From the NCBI GenBank assembly GCA_021234155.1, contig JAJEKV010000034.1:3585491-3649490 (forward strand): a DNA stretch of 64,000 nucleotides, given 5' to 3'. Positions within the stretch are counted from its first letter, which is position 1, and every line of letters starts with the position of its first letter. The translations under genes were made by a program, and so were the position numbers. The notes beneath the pieces were generated by a model that did no database searches, had not been told where the DNA came from, and saw only the letters and a program-made list of their open reading frames with translations. Shown one piece after another: positions 58,691-64,000 of the stretch. The DNA comes from Isoetes taiwanensis (Eukaryota > Streptophyta > Lycopodiopsida > Isoetales > Isoetaceae).

Positions 58691-59079
58691 AATAACCGGA
58701 AAGGCCAAATCCAAGTCCTTCATAGTGTTGATAGATACGGGAAACACCCACAATTTTGCTTCGCCAAGGATGGTACAGATGTTGAAGCTGAAGCCTTTGA
58801 AGTCCAAGCCTAAGCCAGTTGTCTTGGCTAGTGGAGCAGTCTGACACACAGCAGGGAAGAGGATCAACTTCAACGTAGACTTGTCAGGTATCAACGTTGC
58901 ATTGGGAGCTGAAGTGATGAACACCGGCAAGTACGACTTGATCATAGGCATGGAATACCTTGGACCAGCGGGAGCCGTAATTAATTGTGGGAAGCGGAAA
59001 GTAACCTTAACAACGCCAGAGGGCAAGGTCAGTGAGATAACAGGTAAAGAAGTCACCCCAATCATGCAATGCATGTTAA
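58691..59079 (+). pseudogene. Chromovirus aspartic protease, decayed
   Basis: The active-site motif VLIDTG (Asp codon 58734-58736) sits in an ASPRMVQMLKLK context. A TGA interrupts near 58842 (SGAV then stop). It continues with DLIIGMEYLGPAGAVINCG. In the family this enzyme cleaves the gag-pol polyprotein. It runs into the RT region through a frame change near 59080. Confidence 0.8.
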
Positions 59080-60864
59080 ATGCAAAGGAAGGATCAAGTG
59101 GCCTATCTCCTTAAACTTGAGGTTGACGACCAAGAGACAGAAGAAGAGAAAGAGGCCAAAGCATTGAGCAAGCTCCCAAAGCCTATAGCAAAATTGGTGA
59201 AGGAATTCCATGACTTATTTCCCGATGAGATTAAGCAACTTCCACCTTACAGAGGAGTCGAGTGTGAAATAGCACTTGAGCCAGGGACTAAGCCAACAAG
59301 CAAGGCGCCCTACAGAATGTCGACCCAAGAGTTGACGGGATTGAAGAAGCAACTGCAAGAATTGCTAGACCTAGGGTTCATAAAACCTAGTGTCTCTCCT
59401 TGTGGAGCGCCTATACTTTTTGTGAAGAAGAAGGATGGAAGTCTTAGGATGTGCATTGACTATCGTCAATTGAATAAGCACATCATCAAAAACAAGTATG
59501 CTTTGCCTAGATCAGATGATCTAATGGACCAATTGCAAGGAGTGAAGATCTTTTCCAAGATAGATTTGAGACCAGGTTATTACCAGATCAGAATTAAAGA
59601 AGAGGACATCCATAAGACTGCATTTAGGATGAGATATGGTCACTACGAGTTCACAGTGATGCCATTTGGATTGTCTAATGTTCCAACAACCTTCATGAGG
59701 CTCATGAACGATGTTTTCCGTGAATTCCTAGATTCTTTCATCATAGTTTTCTTTGACGATATTCTAGTTTACAGAAAGTCCCTAGAGGAGCATGTCCAGC
59801 ACTTAAGAAAGGTGCTTGAAAAGCTAAGAAGGCATCAACTCTTTGTGAAGCTATCCAAGTGCCACTTCGCAACAGAAAGGGTGGAGTACTTGGGGCATGT
59901 GATCACAGCAGAAGGGATCTCCACCGACCCTGCAAAGATTGAAGCAGTGATTGATTGGCCAGCACCGAAGAACAACCATGAAGTGAGGAGTTTCCTCGGC
60001 CTCGCAGGTTATTATAGGAAGTTCGTCAAGAACTTTGCAAAAGTAGCAGCGCCGCTGACGGACCTCACCAAAGCGGGAAAGATAAAGGAATGGGCAAATC
60101 ATTGGCAAAAGAAGGCCCATACAACGTTTGAGACCTTGAAAGAAGCTTTGACAACAGCGCCAGTCCTAGTCTTGCCAGATCCAGCCAAAGATAAGCTTGT
60201 GGCGACAGACGCTAGCAGGATAGCAACAGGTGCAGTCCTCATGCAGGAGGAAAGGGTAGTGGCCTATGACTCGAAGAAGATGACTGAGGCATAGCAGCGC
60301 TACCCGACGCATGATCATGAGCTTCTGGCTATAGTAAGAGCTTTAACAATTTGGAGGCACTATCTGTTGGGAAGAAAGCTCCAGCTGAATACGGATCATC
60401 AAAGCCTCCAATACATTTTTACACAACCACTCCTCAATTTGAGACAAAGGAGGTGGATGGAATTCCTCGAAGAATATGACTTCGAGATAATCTATAAGCC
60501 ACTCAAGCTCAACGTAGTCGCGGATGCGCTTTCTAGAAAGCCATTGAAGACAAGGACGCATTGTAATGCCATATCAACGCTCACAAGTGAGTATGACAAG
60601 AAGATCGAAGAAACCTTGCCAACAGATCCCGACTTTAAAGAAGTTTGGGGAAGTCTTTGTAAGGAGGCCAGGACTGATAAGGAAAGGGAGATGTTCAGAC
60701 ACTATAAGAAGGAGGGTAACTTGCTATACCATAAAAACAAATTGTGTGTACCAGAATCTTCAGGAGTAAGGAAGCTAATCCTCCATGATACACACAATAG
60801 TCCCATAGCATGGCATGCAGGGTTTATGAAGACATACTTCAAGATTAGAAGCAGCTACTTCTAG
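59080..60864 (+). pseudogene. Chromovirus reverse transcriptase and RNase H, plus integrase N-terminus
   Basis: [68 protein letters not shown], and the catalytic FFDDILVY (Asp-Asp codons 59755-59760). Connection: [25 protein letters not shown]. RNase H starts LVATDAS and is cut by TAG 60292-60294, then resumes with [17 protein letters not shown] and [10 protein letters not shown]. The integrase zinc-finger histidines fall in [14 protein letters not shown] before a TAG at 60862-60864. The RT domain itself is intact. Confidence 0.9.
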
Positions 60865-62102
60865 GCCGGCATGACAAAACAGATAGCAAGGTACATTCGT
60901 GAGTGCCAGATATGCCAGCAAAGAAAGGCGGAGCAACTCCGAATTCCAGGAGCCTTGGAGCCACTGCCAGTGCCAAATGCTAAGTGGGAAGTCATAAGCA
61001 TGGACTTCATTACAGGGCTCCCAAGAACAGCAAGAGGCAAGGATGCCCTGATGGTGGTGGTCGATAAGTTGTTGAAGATGGCACACTTTGTGCCGTGCAG
61101 GACAACTGACACAACATTGGATACTGTCGTGCTATTTACTAAGGAGATTTTTAAACTCCACGGCATGCCGAGGGAGATAATCTCGGATAGGGACTCTAAA
61201 TTCATGAGTGCTTTTTGGCAGGACCTATTTACCACCATCCAAAGAAGCTCTCCATGAGCACGGTATACTACCCGCAGACGGATGGTCAGACGGAGCGAAC
61301 CAATAGGATCATTGAAGATATGTTAATAAGCTATGTTTGGAACAAGCAATCTAAGTGGGATGATTTCATCCACTTAGTAGAGTTTGCCTACAACAGTACC
61401 AAGCAGGAGTCATCGCAGATGTCTCCTTTTATGATCAATTATGGGTATCAGTGTCTTACCCCAGATACTTGGCACAATCCAGTATCCAAGGTAGAAGTCT
61501 CCCAGCAAATGCTTTCGGATATGCAGCAGTTGTTGGAGGAGGTGAGAGGATACCTCCTATCAGCAAGAAGTAGGCAGAAAAGCATCGCCGACAAGCACAA
61601 GACAGTAAGGGAATTTCGGGTGGGAGACAATGTATGGTTGAAGATCAAGGTGAAGCAGGCCAAGCACCACATCGGCAATTGCAAGGAGCTTGCTCCAAGA
61701 TGGGCTGGACCTTTCAGGATAAGCAAAAGAGTAGGTACCCAATCCTACAAGTTGGACCTGCCAGCACATCTAAAAATCCATAGGGTCTTCCATGTAAGTC
61801 TTCTAAAAAGGCACACTCCTAATCCAGAGGAAGTATTGAAGACAAATGAGTTACTGGAAATGACGGACGACCATCTTGAAATCGTCCCAGAGGTTCTTCT
61901 TGACAGGGCCTATAAGAAGACAAGAAGATCCCAATTTCTCCAATACCTTGTGAAATGGATGCACTTACCTGTGGAAGACGCTACGTGGGTACTACAATCA
62001 GATTTGGAGAAGCAGTACCCACAATTCATGGAGCAATACAAGGGTCGGCTCGTCACCGAAGTAGTCGACGTCGACTCGATAGGTGAGTGGAAGGTAGACT
62101 AA
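60865..62102 (+). pseudogene. Chromovirus integrase core and chromodomain
   Basis: Starts right after the TAG at 60862-60864 with the zinc-finger cysteines CQICQQRK. The DDE core has MDFITGLPR, ISDRDSKFMSAFWQDLF and, after a frameshift near 61235-61255, TVYYPQTDGQTERTNRIIED. The GPY/F-like stretch is APRWAGPFRI. FHVSLLKRH leads to a chromodomain at about 61900-62040 (KTRRSQFLQYLVKWMHLPVEDATWV). Chromodomains of this family target integration to heterochromatin marks on histone H3. Stop TAA at 62100-62102. Confidence 0.9.
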
Positions 62103-62105
62103 AAA

Positions 62106-62132
62106 GTCTACTTCCGTCCCACGGAAGTAGAC
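62106..62132 (+). terminator. Perfect 12-bp hairpin just after the pol stop
   Basis: GTCTACTTCCGT (62106-62117), loop CCC, ACGGAAGTAGAC (62121-62132). It begins three bases after the stop codon. Could be an RNA processing or stability element; role unknown. Confidence 0.6.
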
Positions 62133-62458
62133 GACCTTGAGAGATAAGAGGTCATTCAGGTATGCATTGATAGGAAAAGCACCTCTAGTCAATGCATACT
62201 ATGGGGAGGACTCTATCCTTCACGCCCAAATACGGGAAGGACACTATCCTCCACGCCAAAGGCATCCTAGGCATGATATGGCGCTGTCTCCACGGCCACG
62301 ATGGAAGAAACATAATCTTCCTACGCCTGGAGATATGCCTTGCATTCATGTAATTGTATTTAATGGGTGGTTCCCTAACAACCAACCCTTATAATAATTA
62401 AACGTATACTGACGTAGTGTTGAACCTGCATGCCAATAGAGGAGTCGAGCGGCAGGGA
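62133..62458 (+). other. Element 3' untranslated region and polypurine tract
   Basis: Non-coding, with a small internal repeat (GGACTCTATCCTTCACGCC / GGACACTATCCTCCACGCC) near 62210-62260. AGAGGAGTCGAGCGGCAGGGAG, ending next to 62459, is a plausible polypurine tract for plus-strand priming. Confidence 0.6.
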
Positions 62459-63080
62459 GTTCCAGCATAATATACGATCCGAATATGTATATTATACTGC
62501 CATATCACACGTACATGTCAGAATGACATGTACTTGGGAGCCGTAAAGGGTTGCACCTAGGGGCAAGAGTTGCACCTAGGGGGGCAACCTCGAATGTTGT
62601 GCATGTTAAATAAACATACATAATTATAAACCCCATGGACCCCATTGACAAATGGCAAAGTCCCATTTGGTCAATGTCTAACCTAACCCTAAGGTTTTCT
62701 ATATAAGGGCTTTCCCCTTAAACCCTAAACCTTTCTTCTCTTTGCATTTAGGGTTTTCCTTAAGCTCTTTTCCTTCTCTCGCATTTAGGGTTCTCTTGAG
62801 CCATTCCGGCCAAGCTAAGACCCAAATTCGCATTGCCAGGCTCTGAAAAGCCGCCTTTGCACAACATATCTTCGACAGCGCAGCTTTCAGGATCAAGCAT
62901 GGACGATTCCGAGGATCCGAGCAGGTCAAGTGCCGTGTAATTAGTCATTCTCACAGTAAAGCCGCCTTTTGGCTAAGCAATGAGTTGGTTTAGCATGTTA
63001 GTTCAGCCTTAGAGGCCTTACAGATCCCGAGATCATAAGCCCCAACAAAGGAACCTAACTCTGGATGTTTAGGTAGATAG
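62459..63080 (+). repeat. 3' LTR of the chromovirus, truncated
   Basis: Matches 45747-46368 with scattered substitutions and indels, including TATATAAG at 62700-62707 and the AAACCCTAAACC box. Similarity ends abruptly after AGGTAGATAG at 63080; the remaining ~940 bp of the LTR are missing or displaced. Confidence 0.85.
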
Positions 63081-64000
63081 GTATGATTTATCTGCGTTTC
63101 GAGATAAGCAGATAAATCCGCTTCTTGAGACTAGTTGATGTGTCCCCTCTAGAGTGTCCCTTTTGGAGTATTTAAGTCTGTATTTTCCCTTTTGTCTCTA
63201 TCAGCCATTCTCAAGCCTCTCCTCATTAGGTCGCTCCAGTTCACCATCCTCCAGCAGAAATCCGCCTTTTCCATGGCGACCTCTCTGGGTAGGCCTAGTG
63301 TTTTCAGGTCTGTATGTTGCGACCAGTTTGTTTCTTGAAGGCATTTTGATGCATCTTTCCTTTCGGCGGCCTGGAGTCGTCACTTTGCTTGCCGGTTGGG
63401 TTTGGTTTTAGGTTTGTGGTTTGTGGTTTGAGGTTTTCGTGCTTCCTTGGTCTTGTACATCAGGCGTCGCTCTCTTTAGCCCAGCAATCGTCGCTTCAGG
63501 AATTGACATGTTCTTTTTTATCCCTTGCATCATAGTTCACTTCTCAACCAGTTTACATCCTTGGACGCATGATCAATTTTATATTTGGCTTATAGGACCC
63601 TGGTCTGTGCATTTGTTTTATTTCTGGGTGTTGCTTAGCTCTTATTTCGTGGATTGGCTCTTGCTAATTCCGTTGTTTCACTGAGGGCTTGTGCTTATTT
63701 TGCCCAGCCCCTGCTATCTATATACAGAGCTCACTGCTTGCTTTGTTTAACTGGAGCTCACTGCCTGCCTGGTTTAACTTTGTCTTTTGCGTCTAGCATT
63801 GTGCTTGGCCGACTTCTTGACTAACTTGCTCTGCAAAGTTCATTGTTCGCATTATTTGGTTGTGGATTTGGTCAAGGCAAGCTGCCTGTGGTTGTAGATA
63901 AACGGTGAGTTGTAGATAGTCGGTAAGTTGTATTATTTTTTCATCTTGCTATTATGATTTGCTAACCATGGATGCGGAGACCCTTGGGTTTGTTTGGCAA
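63081..64000. other. Unassigned sequence after the truncated LTR
   Basis: Starts with a perfect 11-bp inverted repeat GATTTATCTGC / GCAGATAAATC (63085-63118) and a GTATTTAAGTC TATA-like word near 63168. No supported gene. It may be the left end of another element running out of the window. Confidence 0.4.

Larger units (their letters stand above)
45747..63080 (+). mobile_element. Ty3/gypsy chromovirus carrying two extra ORFs, including histone H3
   Basis: Order: 5' LTR, tRNA-Met primer site, H3-like ORF, palindromic repeats, unknown ORF (split by a 5.4-kb insertion), gag, protease, RT-RNase H, integrase, chromodomain, hairpin and a truncated 3' LTR. Without the insertion it is about 11.9 kb, long for a chromovirus. 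The integrase C-terminus ends in a chromodomain (QYLVKWMHLPVEDATWV), which places it among chromoviruses. Every ORF carries stops or frameshifts, so this copy is dead. Upstream extra ORFs are known for the Tat/Ogre lineage; I know of none encoding a histone. Confidence 0.85.

Overview
The window looks like nuclear DNA from a land plant with a transposon-rich genome. The evidence is a many-exon spliced gene of a plant-type ASCC1-like family, plant L1-type LINEs, a chromodomain Ty3/gypsy element primed by initiator-Met tRNA, a TRIM element and a PIF/Harbinger-like element. I cannot name the species. All host exons below were read by eye from splice sites and reading-frame continuity.

Region 1 (1-3190): a poly(A)-ended retroelement tail joined directly to a decayed, 5'-truncated LINE. 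Region 2 (3994-24158, minus strand): the only host gene found. It encodes an ASCC1-like protein with a KH domain and a 2H (LigT-like) phosphoesterase domain. I place 37 exons totalling 2862 nt in one continuous frame (953 codons plus stop). The protein appears to have grown by tandem duplication of exons: two ~3.1-3.3 kb genomic units each carry the same six phase-0 exons, and smaller repeats lie inside the catalytic half.

Region 3 (24916-35478): an L1-type LINE on the minus strand with a 10-bp target-site duplication (TSD). A second LINE with its own 7-bp TSD is nested inside it. Region 4 (35784-40918): a PIF/Harbinger-like element with perfect 16-bp terminal inverted repeats and TTA TSDs, split by a nearly intact (TAA)n-tailed LINE. 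Region 5 (about 42.6-44.5 kb): diverged LTR fragments forming a large inverted repeat.

Region 6 (about 45747-63080): a Ty3/gypsy chromovirus with LTRs, tRNA-Met primer site, gag, protease, RT, RNase H, integrase and chromodomain, all decayed. Between the primer site and gag it carries two extra reading frames. The first (48030-49245) is recognisably a histone H3: ARTKQTAR at its N-terminus, a roughly 300-residue charged insert, then an H3 histone fold ending in CALHAKR...MPKD. The second is unrecognised. Each of the three frames follows a TATA-like box by about 110-140 bp, and palindromic ~205-bp repeats flank the H3 frame. A 5.4-kb composite insertion (LTR-like repeats, an L1 fragment and a TRIM) interrupts the second frame and is bounded by GGAAG. 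A retroelement carrying a histone H3 is the most unusual content here. Region 7 (63081-64000) holds nothing I recognise.
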